Positions 23,108 through 35,981 of a stretch of DNA of 64,000 nt are shown piece by piece. Under the pieces are notes generated by a model. It worked only from the letters and a program-made list of their open reading frames with translations. It was not told the DNA's origin and made no database searches. How positions within the stretch are numbered: position 1 is the stretch's first letter; each line of letters begins with the position of its first letter. The position numbers and the translations under genes are program-made. This DNA is from Callaeas wilsoni (taxonomy: Eukaryota; Chordata; Aves; Passeriformes; Callaeidae): assembly GCA_013398955.1 (NCBI GenBank), contig VWPU01009590.1, positions 66,822-130,821 on the forward strand, read 5' to 3'.

Positions 23108-24290
23108 TCATTGAATCAAAGAATGGTTTGGCTTGGAAGGGACCTTAAAGATCACCAGTTCCAGCCCCCTTGCCATGGGCAGGGACTGCTTCCACTAGAC
23201 CAGGCTGATCTGAGACTAATCCAACCTGGGCTTGAACACTATCAGAATTAGGACATCCACACCTTCTCTGGGCAACCTGTTCTAGTGCCTTACCACCATC
23301 ACAATGAAGAATTTCTTTCTAATATCTAATCTAAATCTACTTGCTTTTATTTTGAAGACACTCCCCCCTGTCCTGTCACTACGTGCTCTTGTAAATAGTC
23401 CCTCTTCCTCTTTCTTTTAGTGTCCCTTCAGGTACTGAAAGGTAACAGTTGGCTCACCCCAAAAGCTTATTCTTTTTTGGTTAGAACAATACCAGTTCCC
23501 TCAGGCTTTCTTCTTAGGAGAGGTTCTCCAACACTCGGACCATCTCAGTGTCCCTTCTTTGGACTCACTCCAAGTCAATGTTGCTTCTGTATTGGGCAGC
23601 TCAGAGCTGGATGCAGTGTTCCAGGTGGGGTCTCACCAGAGTGGAGCAGAGGGGCAGAATCCCCTCCCTCCCCTGCTGCCCACGCTCCTTTAGATGCAGC
23701 CCAGGACATGTTTGGCTTTCTGGGCTGTGAATGCGCATTTCTGGGTCATGTCCAGCCTCTCATCCACCAGCACCCACAAGTCCCTACAGCAGGGCTGCTC
23801 TCTATCTGTTCATCCCCCAGCCTGTGTTGATACCTGGGGTTACCCCAACACAGGTGCAGGACCTTGTGCTTGGTCTTGTTAAACTTTTTGATCTTCCCCT
23901 GTCCCCACTTCTGGAGCTTGTCCAGATCCCTCTGGATGGCATCCCATCCTTTAGATATGTCAACTGCACCATTCACCTTGGTGTCTTCTGCAAATTTACT
24001 GAGAGTGCACTCAGTACCTTCATGTATTATATTAATGAAGATATTAAGTAACAGTGGTCCCAATATGGACCCCTGAAGGCAACGCTTGTCATTTGTCAAT
24101 GCACGTGTCCATTGAGATTCTGAGCCATTGACCACTGCCCTTTGGATGAGAACACCCCACCACTTTCCGATCCATCTAACAGTCCATTCATCAAATCCAT
24201 CTCTCTCCAATTTAGAGATTATCCCATCTCTGATTTGGATAAGGATTTTTAGTGGGGATCCTTCCCTTAGCCCACTCCAGAAAAGACTAA
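23108..24290 (-). mobile_element. CR1 LINE, 5'-truncated, about 1.2 kb
   Basis: Read on the minus strand, the element ends with ggtcccttccaagccaaacc followed by attctttgattcaatga, the normal CR1 3' terminus, at 23108-23155. Upstream come the 3' UTR and the C-terminal half of the ORF2 reverse transcriptase. The 5' limit near 24290 is gactttt-ctggagtgggct and is approximate. The + strand frames of 60-136 codons at 23420-24076 are antisense shadows of this element. Confidence 0.95.
23746..24210 (-). pseudogene. Relic of CR1 ORF2 reverse transcriptase (C-terminal half of RT domain)
   Basis: A 154-codon open remnant of the LINE polymerase that copies CR1 RNA at its target site. Recognisable segments: MERDGFDEWTVRWI (residues 1-14), VVNGSESQW (26-34), GSILGPLLLNIFIN (47-60), TLSKFAEDTK (69-78), AIQRDLDKLQKW (91-102) and [16 protein letters not shown] (119-134). 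The last corresponds to the conserved LGNPRYQYRLGDEWIESS-type region after the RT. The catalytic motif, normally FADD, reads FAED at residues 73-76, so the first catalytic Asp is replaced by Glu. The INDI-type segment reads INII. The N-terminal endonuclease and most of the RT are absent, and the end at [11 protein letters not shown] looks frame-shifted. It cannot make an active protein. Confidence 0.88.
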
Positions 24291-26305
24291 TTCATCTATT
24301 ATAAAGCAGATACGTTCAGCACTTTTTTTCCTTTTACAATGTCATTTTGGACTCACAAATTAGGTACCCTCACTTTCATAAGTTGTTCAATTCATATCTT
24401 TCCCTTCAATGACAGCTTGTTTTAACTCAAACACTGATGTCACTGAGAGAGTTTTTAAAAATAAAAGTAATGTTTCCTTCCACATTCAGGTTTACAGTTA
24501 TTGTTTTAACTATCAAAATCTCACCCAAGAAACAGGAGACCAAAATTTGTCATTTCAGCATGAATAATTTAAATGCATAGCACTCATATGCCCAGCTGTC
24601 TGTCCTAATAACCAGAATATGCCAGTTTATGCAGAAAAGGATGCAAGATTCATGAAATCAGAGAGAGAGGAAATACAGGAAGATGCTTCACTCGATAGTG
24701 CGGGGCTGAAGACAACTTGCTGGAATTTAAAAATACTTAAATCCCTTGAAAACAGTATAATTTCAGAACAATTTCAATGAGGTTGGCATTGTTGAGAATA
24801 TCAATTACAGCTGTTAACGTTAGATACTTTAAATCAGTCCTTAGACCTTAGACTGACCAATTTCTTTAAAAAATAAGGAAAAAGTGACAAATACGAGTTT
24901 ATGCATTTACAGCTAAACAATGCAGCCCTGGCCTTCAGAGCACGGGCCACTTAAAATGAATTAATAAATAAAACTGGTACTCACAGAACGCATGTTGACT
25001 TTTATTTTTTTGCTATGAGTATACTAGTATTCAGTCTCCTAAAAATCTCATTCCATGAGATTGAGGGTATCTGATCTTAAAACTTAACAGGACTATCCAA
25101 AATTAGCATTTTGTTCAAAAAAATGCCTCGGTAAATAAACAGAATGTAAGGAAGCCAACGTGCACAAACTACAGTGAAGAGCAAAAGAAATAATGTACAT
25201 ATTTTTGTGACCTCATAAATGTAACCAATAGGGAACTATCTGGCTACACTTATTTTTATGCTTGTTTTAGCTAAATCTGAGATGTAAACCCAAAAGCTCA
25301 TGCTAAAGGATACATACATGTGACATTCACCAGAGAAGTCCAAGTCTCATAACAGTACCTCTGCTCTGTACCTATGGGATGAGAGAAGGCAAAAGTGTGT
25401 GTCACACAATGTCGCAGAGTGGTTATCAGAAATAGCATTTTGTTCAATTTCTTATGCTTTAATGGAAAACATATTTGATGACAATTGCAATATGAAATGA
25501 AGGAAAGAAAATATGACAATGCAAGCAGCATCCTCTCACATCAGTGTTTTGACAGAGTATTTTACTAATTCCTTTACTCTGCCCTGAAAAGCACAACATG
25601 GAACAAGACACACATTACAATCAACTGTTAAGGACTTTACTGGTAGTCCTTCCAATTTGCTTTACTTCTGATCACACTTTTCCCAGGTTAAATTTTCTTA
25701 ACAAACAGGATTTCTAACTGAATGCTCCGTTTAGCTAATTGCATATGAAAATAAAAACAAAAACAAACAAACAATAAACCCAAACCTAAGACCACCTGAA
25801 ATCTAGATATTTTCAATTTTTCAAGTACACACTTTGAAGAGCACATTTTTCAACTCCCTAAGTTCCATGGTGCTTTCTTCATAAGAACGACATATTTTGT
25901 AAAATCTTTTAAACAAAATATTAAAGCATAGTAGGATCTAAAACCAAAAAATTTCCTTAAAAATTAAATAATGATGCATTTCTGAAGGTTTCTCTTTTTT
26001 TCCTTTACAATAGAAGTTCTAACCTAGAACACTAATAAATCACAAACGTCAGCTCATAAAATTCTGTTCTTGAAGCAAGAATTTGTCTTGCTGCACAGGT
26101 TTTTAAGATAAGTTTTCTCCACTGAAGTATCAGGAATATTTGTACATTAAGACCTCCTCTGTGAATTTGCATTGTCTCTCTTTTAGTCTTTCTTTTTTTG
26201 TGGAAAGCATAGAGAGTAGCTATTTATCTCATATATGTGAGATTTTGTGCAGGTATACATATCATGCAGCGTGTATACATCTATGTTGTTCTTCCCATCT
26301 AAACA
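24291..26305. other. Anonymous AT-rich non-coding stretch
   Basis: No gene or recognised repeat family. A short A/C-rich patch (AAAC-like) occurs at 25749-25785. The longest frame is 77 codons (25298-25531, minus). Confidence 0.5.
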
Positions 26306-26937
26306 TTGGGAGCCGAAACTGGGCACTTGAAGCCAGTAGTAAAAATTTGGAAATCAGCAATTTGGAAAATAATTTGGAAAAAAATTTGGAAAGCAGGACC
26401 AGGGAAGTGATTCTTCCCCAGTACTCAGCATTGGTGAGGCTGCACCTTGAGTACTGTGTCCAGTGCTGGCCTCCCAATGCAGGAGGGATGTTGAGGTGCT
26501 GGACAATGTCCAGAGAAGGGCAGCAAGGCTGGGGAAGGGTCTGGAACACAAGCTGAGGGAGCTAGAGGTGTTTAGCCTGCAGAAAAGAAGGCTATGGGGA
26601 GACTTTATCACACTCTACAACTCCCTGAAAAGAGGATGTAGCCAACCAGGGTTGGTCTCTTCTCCCAAGCAACCAGTGACAGGATGAGAGGACAGAGTCT
26701 CCTAAGTTGTGCCAGAGGAAGTTCAGGCTGGACATTAGGAACAAGCTCTTCACAGAAGGGGTTATTGGTCATTGGAATGGACTTCCCATATAGGTGCTGA
26801 AGTCACCATCTGTGGAGGTGTTTAAGACTGGATATGGCACTCAGTTCCATGGTCTAATTGACAAGTTGGTGTTAGATCATAAGTTGGACTTGATGATCCC
26901 AAAAGTCTTTTCCAGCCTAGATAATTCTGTGATTCAA
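26306..26937 (+). mobile_element. CR1 LINE 3' portion
   Basis: From about 26389 the sequence follows the CR1 post-RT region: aggaccagggaagtgattct, ctgcaccttgagtactgtgt, atgtccagagaagggcagca, then tggacattaggaacaagctc and tcttttccagcctagataat, closing in tctgtgattcaatctgtg. The start is approximate. 26306-26388 resembles the preceding gccagcagtgtgcccagg area but is interrupted by AATTTGGA copies. The frames of 71-138 codons on both strands here are CR1 shadows. Confidence 0.9.
26345..26390. repeat. Four AATTTGGA copies at the CR1 5' junction
   Basis: aatttgga occurs four times in 46 bases with spacers of different length (near 26345, 26358, 26369 and 26380). It lies where the CR1 body starts to become recognisable. 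Confidence 0.7.
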
Positions 26938-29900
26938 TCTGTGGAGACAACTACCATGTTTTCCTGGTCATATGAAATTTTGGTACTGGGATCTCATGTA
27001 GTAAATTAATAGAACTAAACTGATTTTCTGTTTTGATCTTAACTCCTTGGTGATGACATAAAAAAATATATTAATGATGCAATTTAAATAAACACTGACA
27101 TTTTCTGTGACCTGGCTCAGTTTTGAGAGATTATATTTAACTTCCCTACCCCCTCCTCCCACAAAAAAAAAGCAAAACCCACAAAATTTCAAAACCCTTG
27201 GTTTTGTATACTGAAGTATAGGGTGATACTGGAAAACCATAGATATTGGTTTAGACATCTTAAGTGGCAGAGGTGTCATTACAATGGTACTGAATGGTGA
27301 TGCATGTCATTAAAACAAGATGTTGCATGACATGTCTTTCAATTACTTGGTTGCGCTGGAAATACTGCAGGAATTTCTTTTAAATAATGTAAAGCTAATG
27401 GCATGCCAATCAAATTCAACAGAATGTCACAAGAATGCAGATGGCAGGAAAAAAGATTGCATCATTCATTTTATTGTGTCCCCTCCCCCACTAAAGAGGC
27501 ATCTTTTACCAGGAACATGAAAACAAGGCAAGCTGGCACATGTATCCAGCTTGCATCCCCAAAATGGTCTAAATTCAAAAGAGGGGTTTGTTATAAATCT
27601 TACTGAACTGGGTCAAAGTGCAGCAAACACTCTCCTTAAGACTCAGGGTGCACATCTGCCTCAGACTGGCTGGAGGTACATAATTTGACAGGCCAATGTG
27701 TGGGGAACAGGTCTCTAGTATGCAACATATATAAGAGGCCAAAACAGATTTTTATGACTTATAACTGAAAACATGGGAAATGAAGCAAATATTGAAAGGA
27801 AATGTTTTATATTTGCTTACATTGTAACTATATTTGAACTGTCACAGGGAATTTCATAAGACTTATTGTCCAGCACGGTGAATGGTCCTTGGCTGTGCTT
27901 CAAACTGATATTATCTTTTCAGTGATCATGAATCCTTCCTAAACACCTCAATCCTTATTTCTTCAATAATGACATACTTTTAGCTAGAAAATTCTGCTTG
28001 AAGAGATATAATTTTCAGGTAAGCACAACCAATCAGGGCATTTTTTAAGGAAATCAGAAAAACAGAAGTTAAATAAACGCATGCCAAGACACTTCCTATG
28101 AAGGAAAGAAAGGACAATGAATTATATGCAATTAGTCCTCTACAGTAAATACTGTAAGAAAGCTGAAAAATATATTGAGTGGGGAGCACTGGCGGGTCAA
28201 TGGAAGAGCTGTTTCTGCAGGAGTCCATGTGTTACTTTCAGGCAAACTGTGTAGACACTTAGTTTTAGAAAGATTTGAAGAATACAAGAAAGGAAATTTA
28301 CAGCTTTGGAGGGGTTTTTTTAGTGCCAGAGTGAGCAGTTTTCCCAACAGCAGGGTTCCTAATTATGATTAGCTATTTGCAATTGTGCAGGATAAAGTAT
28401 GCTAAGTGTCTGCGTTTTCATCAGGATGAGAGGATGGGCTGTTGAGTTTTCTTCACAGGAAGCAACGGTGCTTTCAAAGGCTTATCATTGACTAAGTAGG
28501 GAAGAGGCCGTGCATCAGAAATGTTACACGGTGGGCCTTCTTTTGACAACTTATATCGGAAAATATGCTGTTGAGCACACTGCACACATATAAACCTTCT
28601 CTACCTCTCTGTTACAGACACGATATAAATATGCAAACTTCTTGGATTAAAACTTGCCATATTTTAATTAAAATTATTCGCGCATTTTGACAGCTGATAC
28701 TGGTAATAATAAAAAGGAAAATGTTCCTACATTGATGGAATAGATGTGAAAGAGGGAAAGTTGCAAAAATTTTCATTTTGTTTCTCAGGTTCAGAGTGGA
28801 AGGTAAACTGCTGAAAAATCCTTGACTTATAAATCTGCATGTACATGATATTTCCTCAAGAATCTTCGCAATTTCATGTGACCCGAAGTTATTGTCCAGC
28901 CTCATCCCAGAACAAGGACAAAATAGCAAAAGCAAAATACTTATTGCTTACTCTGGTAACCTGGTCCATCATGTATCTAACTCCATGTTTTCTACAGGTA
29001 TTTATTGAAAGTCCTGAGGGGTTTTTTACCAACAATAAGTCTTGCATTCTTGCAAGTAATCTCAAGATACAGTAAAACAAAATGGTGGAAAAAATATTCT
29101 CCAAAATAATAAATATTCCTTTTATGCATGCACAAAATGTGCCCATGACAAGCATAATCCATTTTTACGTATATACATACTTGTTAAAACTCAATAATAA
29201 TTATAACTTCTTTAGGAATTAGACCATTATTAAAACTCTAACATTTAATTCACTAGTATACAATCAACTGCCATGGTTTATTTACATCTACACAATAAAA
29301 GTTGAAAATTAAGATAATTACTCAGAGCACAGTCAGCAGAAAAAAAAATACTAAGTATAAAAATTGCACTATGTACGTCCTAGAAAATAACCTTTTTGGT
29401 CTCTGTCACAGTAATACCCTGCATCAGGGAATAATTCTGTACCATGGCTTTATAAAATCAAAAGAGTTAGGCAATGTTTTATGTGTCGGACATTACTGTT
29501 ATTCTGGATCTCAATAAACAAGAACTGGAAATGACAGAATCTTGCCTGATTGCTTTTTTATTCTTTTTTAGTAATGTAAAGGTAACTCATTTGCCCAGAG
29601 AATATCATCTTCATTTCCTGATTAAGTGCAATCAGAGTGCTTTTGCTGGCAATCTGGTCTAATTTAAAAACTATCATACCAAGTGATCACTGTTAATAAC
29701 TACTAGTATTATACAGCTTTGAAATGAAGGTCAAAAGCTATAGTTTGAAAGCCAAGACAGGGTTATAGTTCTGCTGATGCTGATGGAAAGAGCCCTTTAC
29801 TCTTTGCTCAGAGGCCTCACATGCAATCCAAATGATCCCTATGACAAATGTGCATAGCAGATATTTTATTCACTCCTCACACCAATAACACTACTGAAAG

Positions 29901-31049
29901 TGCTGTGGAGTGATAGGGTTTATCAGGCTTTCCACTTTCAGAATCTCGGATTATACTGCTTATGGAATTTAACAGAATTTCCTACTGTAGCTACATAGGA
30001 TGATTCATTCCACATCAGAATTTGTGAAAGAGTACATCAAAATCGTGCATATACCAGACTGTCCTCAAGCCTATTATGGACAAGGGAAAAGTGTCACTAA
30101 AGTGCATTTCCACTGAAAATGCAAAGAATTAGCACCCAGAAGCCAGAAGAACAGTAAGTAAAACAAATGTACAGCAGGTACCACCCCTAGTTCAGCCAGT
30201 CAGACCTAGTTTTCTTGGGCAGTGGACCAGTCTAGCATCACATTAGACAGGCAGATTTCACACCACTCATACACCAGCAGTAATCATCTTTTTGTCTTTC
30301 ATGACACAAAGCAAGGATGGAAAGTTTCTCCTACAATCAACAAACATAAGTAGAAGTCAAAAACCAGTTTTGTTCATTTTGTCATCAGCTGCAAGTTTCA
30401 GTTACGATGCAGGTGCAATGCTAAATGACAGGAAAGGGGCCCTGTCATTCCTGCCCAAGATCCCTCACGTCTTCCCCACAGTCTCCAAGTGCATTATCCT
30501 GGCAGCATCCACCCTCTACATTGTACAATATGTTTTCATAAAGTCCATCCATCTGCAGAGGTCTGCCTAGTTCGTATAATTAAGGCTCAGACTTCTGATT
30601 GCATAATAGTAATATAGGGACTGAGACCCTTGAAACATTTTCACAATACCACTAGTCTGCACATATCAATGGTGAGACCAACTGCTGCTCTTTCTGTGGG
30701 AAATAGTAATTGCCATCAACACTGCTATTTGTTTTGAGGAGGCTGTACTTTCAGCCTGAGCTTCCCGGCTGCCTAATCTGATGCTGGTGGTGTGTTTTCT
30801 CAAAAGGCACTCACCTTCAAGCACCACGGCAGCTGAGAGTAGGGAGTACAAACACCATGTCTAATAACAGTAAAATAGTGGCCACACACACGAGCACAAG
30901 GACATTTTTAAGCAACCATAATTAGAGTTAAGTAGATATGTTAGTTCACAGAAAAAGCACTTGTAACTTTTTATAAAGCCTGGCCATAATAAGCCTGATG
31001 AGGGTGCACTAAGATACATTCTTTTGTTCACAAGTAACAAAGAACTTTA
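26938..31049. other. Anonymous AT-rich non-coding stretch
   Basis: About 4.1 kb without a supported gene or recognised repeat. The longest frames are 103 codons (26968-27279, minus) and 107 codons (28612-28935, minus), neither with a recognisable domain. 28615-28720 looks like a regulatory element (separate entry). Confidence 0.5.
28615..28720. promoter_or_regulatory. Candidate conserved non-coding element
   Basis: About 100 repeat-free bases hold an octamer-like tatgcaaa, the dyad-like ttttaattaaaatt, a CpG-bearing attcgcgcat and a MEIS/TGIF plus E-box-like tgacagctgat. CpG is rare in the surrounding AT-rich DNA, so its retention stands out. Suggestive only. Confidence 0.25.
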
Positions 31050-31176
31050 ACGTCTGCCTCAGTTTCAAATCTCTGTGCAGCCGTAACAAAGTCACTACTG
31101 TAGCACATCCATAATTTGTAGTGCATTTTGAGATTCCCAGATGAAAGACCCTATATGAGTGGAAACTATTATTATC
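31050..31176 (+). repeat. Ancient amniote MIR/LINE2-type repeat, 3' part
   Basis: The order of boxes fits the MIR/L2 tail known across amniotes: ctgcctcagtttcaaatctc at the left (compare tgcctcagtttccctatctg), then gtgcattttgagattcccag, then atgaaagaccctatatgagt and gaaactattattat at the right (compare the tail motif gatgaaaggcgctatataag followed by tattattat). The central part is degraded or deleted. The family was identified from memory of the consensus, not by search. Confidence 0.6.
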
Positions 31177-33291
31177 TATACAGCAGATAGATCCCAGCTC
31201 TGCTGTAATATGCTGTTCTCCTCAGGGGGCTCAGGCATGTGAGCTGCTAAGCACTCTCCATTTCCATTGCAACTCCTTGCAGCTGAGAGCACTCAGCATC
31301 TAGGAGGATCAAGCACAAAATTGAGTCTGGGCTTCAAACCCACAACCTTTACTTATGCAAAGCTTCCATCACGGTTTTTCAACTGTGCTTTGGCTATGGA
31401 AAGGGAGTTAGAAGGAGGAAGTGTAACAGAAACACCGGAGAAAAAAAGCACAATTCAATAGAACTGCAAAGATGTAAATTACTTAAACCATTAAAAGGGT
31501 TATGGCTGTCTGAAGCCTCGATTACTGAGATTACTGTCCTCCCATCAGATGAAAAAATAAAGCACCACATAAACCAAGAGAGATTGTAGCAGCCATAAAA
31601 CTCATAATTTCAACAAAGAAATACACATTTTTTTAATTACAAAAAAAAGAGAAATAATAATTACAAGAGTATTAAAAGTAAAAAATATAAATGAGAAATT
31701 CAAAATCTACATGTGCCTAAACTGAAACATTTGCTTTGTTTTGCTCAGTGCACACACACAAAGCAGTAAATTTCTCACTAAGGGTTTTCCCCCGTCCCCC
31801 CTACCCCCACTGGGAACAGCACAATTTCAAATCCTCAGTATTTCCACCTCTAATTGCTAGAAGGGTTCATTATCAGCTGTCTAAAGTGCAATACATCAAC
31901 CTTGCAAAGCTGATATACAAAAGACTTTCACACATCTGATGGGCTGCTGTGCTAAATACATCTTAATTTGTGCTGCATCTGCTGTTTTCTAATTTGTTTG
32001 TCATGCTGTGAATGCTACAGACTTTGCTACAGCAGCTCCCTGATTTTTTATTTTTAAAAACACAGCAGCTATTCAGGGAAGAAATGGCTGAGTGCCACCA
32101 TTGTTCCTCTGATCCATGGAATGACATCAGTTTCCTTATATTAACCATTAAATACTTGATGATATATGTTGAATATATTACATGTACATGCTACCATATG
32201 TCTCAATATACAAACTGTGTGTATGTGTGTACTATTTACATCTTCCCTGTTAACATTCACTAGAATATCAATCTCTTCAAACCAGTTTATCTACATTTAA
32301 AAGACTGTCTAATTTAAGCCACTTCATGTTCTGTGTGTCCTTGATTTTTAACAGCAAGCCATTTTTTTTTTAAAATCTGGAAGAGTGCTGCTAAAATCCT
32401 AAGTCTTAGTGATTCATATACATAAATAAAGCCTGGTGGCTTTTTTACACATTGAAGGACATTACATTGAACCCTATACCTTCCTCTGTGAAATGAGTTT
32501 GGCATTCTCTGTTCAGTCCCTGCTGAGCTGAAAAGCAAATGGTAGAACAACATGTGTAATTCAGCATGATTCATAATACATCAAAGACTGTACAGAAGAA
32601 TCCTCAGCTTGAGCTGGCAGGGAAATTAAATTTCTACTCTTCCCTTCTTAAAGCAGAGAGTTTTCCCAGGTACAGTGAGCACTAACACTGGGCAGAGCAT
32701 GATGAATTTCTAGAGAAACAGTGTATGCTGTCATTAGCCTTCATAATCACGAGAATCCCACACATACCCCTTCTCCAAAAATCAGAACGAAATATCAATT
32801 GGTATTTTCCACACATTCTCCTCAAACGTCACAGTATGCAAGTTTAGAAGGGAACCCACTTGGCACCACATACATCTTCCAAGAGATCTTGATCTCTCAG
32901 AGCTCTTTCTTTTAGGAAGGCCAATCTACTGCCAATCACACACCCACCAAAATAAGCTTTCAAAGAGGTTTAAAAACGCATGTCACCAAAAAGCAGAATC
33001 TTGCCATAGCCAAATTCCCATGTGATGTACACACAATAAAATACCATAACCTAAACCAGAAATGTTGTTACAAATAATATGCCTTACTTTTTTATTTATG
33101 TTTAGCTGTCAGTCTTCCCAGCTAGACAAGAAATTGTGGTATTTGCAAGGTAGGTGACATATAATAGAAAAGATAATTCTCTTTGTTTCAGCAAGCCTTG
33201 ACTTTGGAGGAGCAGCTGGAATGCAAATTTCCTTCTTCTGCTTTTGCAGTGTGATTCTTGATGCTAAAGACATGGAGAGCTATTTACATAA
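31177..33291. other. Anonymous non-coding stretch
   Basis: No gene or recognised repeat in about 2.1 kb. Frames are at most 86 codons and unremarkable. Confidence 0.5.
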
Positions 33292-33525
33292 CCATAGAAT
33301 CACAGAATCATAAGATCTTTTAGGTTGGTAAAAACCTTTAAGACTGAGTCTCACTGTTAAGCCTGCACTGCCAAGGCCATCAGTAAACTATATCCTTTAG
33401 CACCCCATAAAACCCATCTTTTAAATATCTCCAGGAATGATGATGCAACCACTTCCCTAGGCAGCCTGTTCCAGTGTTTGCATCAGTCTCCATTTTCCAG
33501 TGAAATGCCAATCCGTCTCCAGTTT
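33292..33525 (-). mobile_element. CR1 LINE 3'-end fragment
   Basis: On the + strand it begins ccatagaatcacagaatcat, the reverse complement of the octamer-type CR1 terminus. It continues with gatcttttaggttgg, atctccaggaatgatgatgc and cttccctaggcagcctgttc. Only the last ~230 bases of the element survive. It has no coding content. Confidence 0.88.
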
Positions 33526-35981
33526 TAAGTCCTCCACAGGAGCAGGCAGCAGCTATTACAGAGGCAGCTTTATGACTGGAGAAGCCATAGACAAATCAGT
33601 GCTACCATAAAGAAGTATGTTTAATCAATAAGGCATATTGTTCAACTAGTGTGGAAGAAAAAACACCTTGTAGAGTAACAGCAATTGTAAAGGTTAATCA
33701 ATTCAGCTAATTGTAAATGCTCTCAGTTGCCAGTCTTTAAACAGTTCCTTCTCTTTGTAGCAGCTAATTCATTGGGATGCAGCAGTGCTAAGCTGGAAAG
33801 GAAGGAAAGGAAGAAAAGCAGTCAAATTTCTCATTACTCTCTGTGCTGTACTGTGTCTCTGTCTGTAACATCGATATATTTACCAGAGGGAGATAATCCT
33901 TTCTTTCGGCTAACACTACCTTACCTCCTTCATTACACAATAAACAAAGCAAGAGGTCTACGCTTCACAGTCCAGGCAGATGAAAAGGAAATCAGGTTAT
34001 TGATCTTTTTGTTCAGTTCTTTAAAGGCCAAATGTATGACTAACCATTTGAGTAGTTTTTGCAGTGCTCCTTGTTTCATGGCCATAAGGAAAGATTTTTT
34101 TATTCTTAAATAATTGTTTCCTGTAGAAAAACAGACAGTCGACATGATTCTAGAGAATCATGAGAGAACTAAAGACAGGCCTGCACTACAATAGAGGAGA
34201 TACCACCTGATTTCAGTTTTTTTCTCTAGAGCAATTTAAAATGAGCCTATGAAGGCAGGTTGATGGTCTCTGACACCTGTGACCTGTGTAATTGTTTACT
34301 GTTTATGAAGAGGTTATGGTTTTCTAAGGTGATACTTGGTCCCTCTTCAATGTATATTCAATGCCCCACTTCTATATCCTGAGTTGGAAAAATAAAAAGC
34401 TTTCCTTTAGGCACTCACCTCAAATAATGCCAGTTATCATATGGGCTTGAAAGCACTGTTTTGTTTTGTCCCTGATGTATTTATGGTATTTTCAGTAACT
34501 AAAAGATATTAGCACCTTTTAACTTTACTTTTGCAAAGCCAGCTAGAGGTCAGAGACTTCAGGTCTTCACAAAATCAATCAATATTGATTAAAGGTCAAA
34601 GCAAGTACTGAAAACACAGTGTACACTCCCACCAAACAAAGCACTGTCCTTCCCATAGCAAAAAGAAAATGAGAACAGAGGGGGAAATAGCAGCTTGTCT
34701 CATCCTTTCTGCCTTCTAAGCCCCAGCTGCCAACACCATCCTTGTCCTTTCTGTGCCTCTGGCAGCTCCTCCTGGATCATTGCAGCCAACTGACCCCACT
34801 ACCTGCTTGGATATCTCTCAAGAAGAAAGACCTGGATATTTTTTCTTGTATTTCAGAAATCTGAACACAAGCTGTATTTGTAAAAACTGCCTGGACCAGG
34901 CTCTGAGGATCGGTAGCAAGGATACATCCAGGAAACACACGTATTACAAGGTAATTTAGCTAAGGCTATCATATTAGCACTCCTACCTGGATGAGTATTT
35001 CATATGAAACTGATAGCTGTATGTTTGGTTTGGTTGTTTACAAGTAGATGGTCTGACATTTCACCTCTCTTACTTTTTATAGAGAGGTCTTTTCCTGCTA
35101 TGCATATCATTAATATGTCAACATTCAAGTCAAATTATTAAAACCAAAAAAGTGTTACATCAACTGAGGAAACAATTTAGGTGCAAATTTCATTACTTCA
35201 ATGGCAATCAGATATTTGCTGTGTTTAATAAGTTTATATCTTTGTTATAAATTTCTAGCAGAAAAATCTGATAACATGATGGGTTGGGTTATAAAAAAAG
35301 CAAGAAACGTCATTGTGGGAAGAGTGTTTTATTAAGCAGAAATGCTCTTTTTAGAACTGTTGTTTCAGAAATCAGTTAATGACCCAGTTGTTTATTTCAC
35401 ACAAATAATTACAACTGAAGTCTCCCACACAGCTTTACAGCATAAGAAATGTTAAGGAGAAAAGGTGCATCTGCATACGAGCCTAGTAACAGCCTAGATG
35501 CTGAAAACCTAAGAGGTGCAGTGTCTGTCAGGCGTGCTCCTCCTAAATCATGAAGACCTCTTTCCTCTGTCACTTTTAACCTGATCTAACCTTCTGCGTA
35601 GTGCTGTAATAACTTTAAGGAGACCTTTATGGCCCTGTTTAGGCAGCTGCCCTAAGTTTTGAAGTCCTATCTCTCACACAACAAACAAACCTGTTACTCA
35701 GTGAGTTTTGCGTTTATATAATTTTTTCTTCTCATCCTTGTATTCTTCATCAATAACATGTAACTACCTCTTAAACCTGCTTCTCTGCCCTCTCTCTTCC
35801 TCCTCCAACTTCTTTTTCCTTTTTTTAAAGAAATAGTTTAATTTTCTTTCCAGATGGTAAATTTTTACATCATTTTAATAATCTCTTGAAGGTATACTGA
35901 AGTATTGCTCAACTCACTTCTAAATTAAAGCAATTATTAAAAAACTTTGAAGCACTTTAACAATTTTAAATCACTCAGCAC

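Noticed and set aside
26140..26556. 138-codon plus-strand open frame
   Set aside because: It starts in unique sequence and runs into CR1 3' sequence, so its second half is a transposon shadow.
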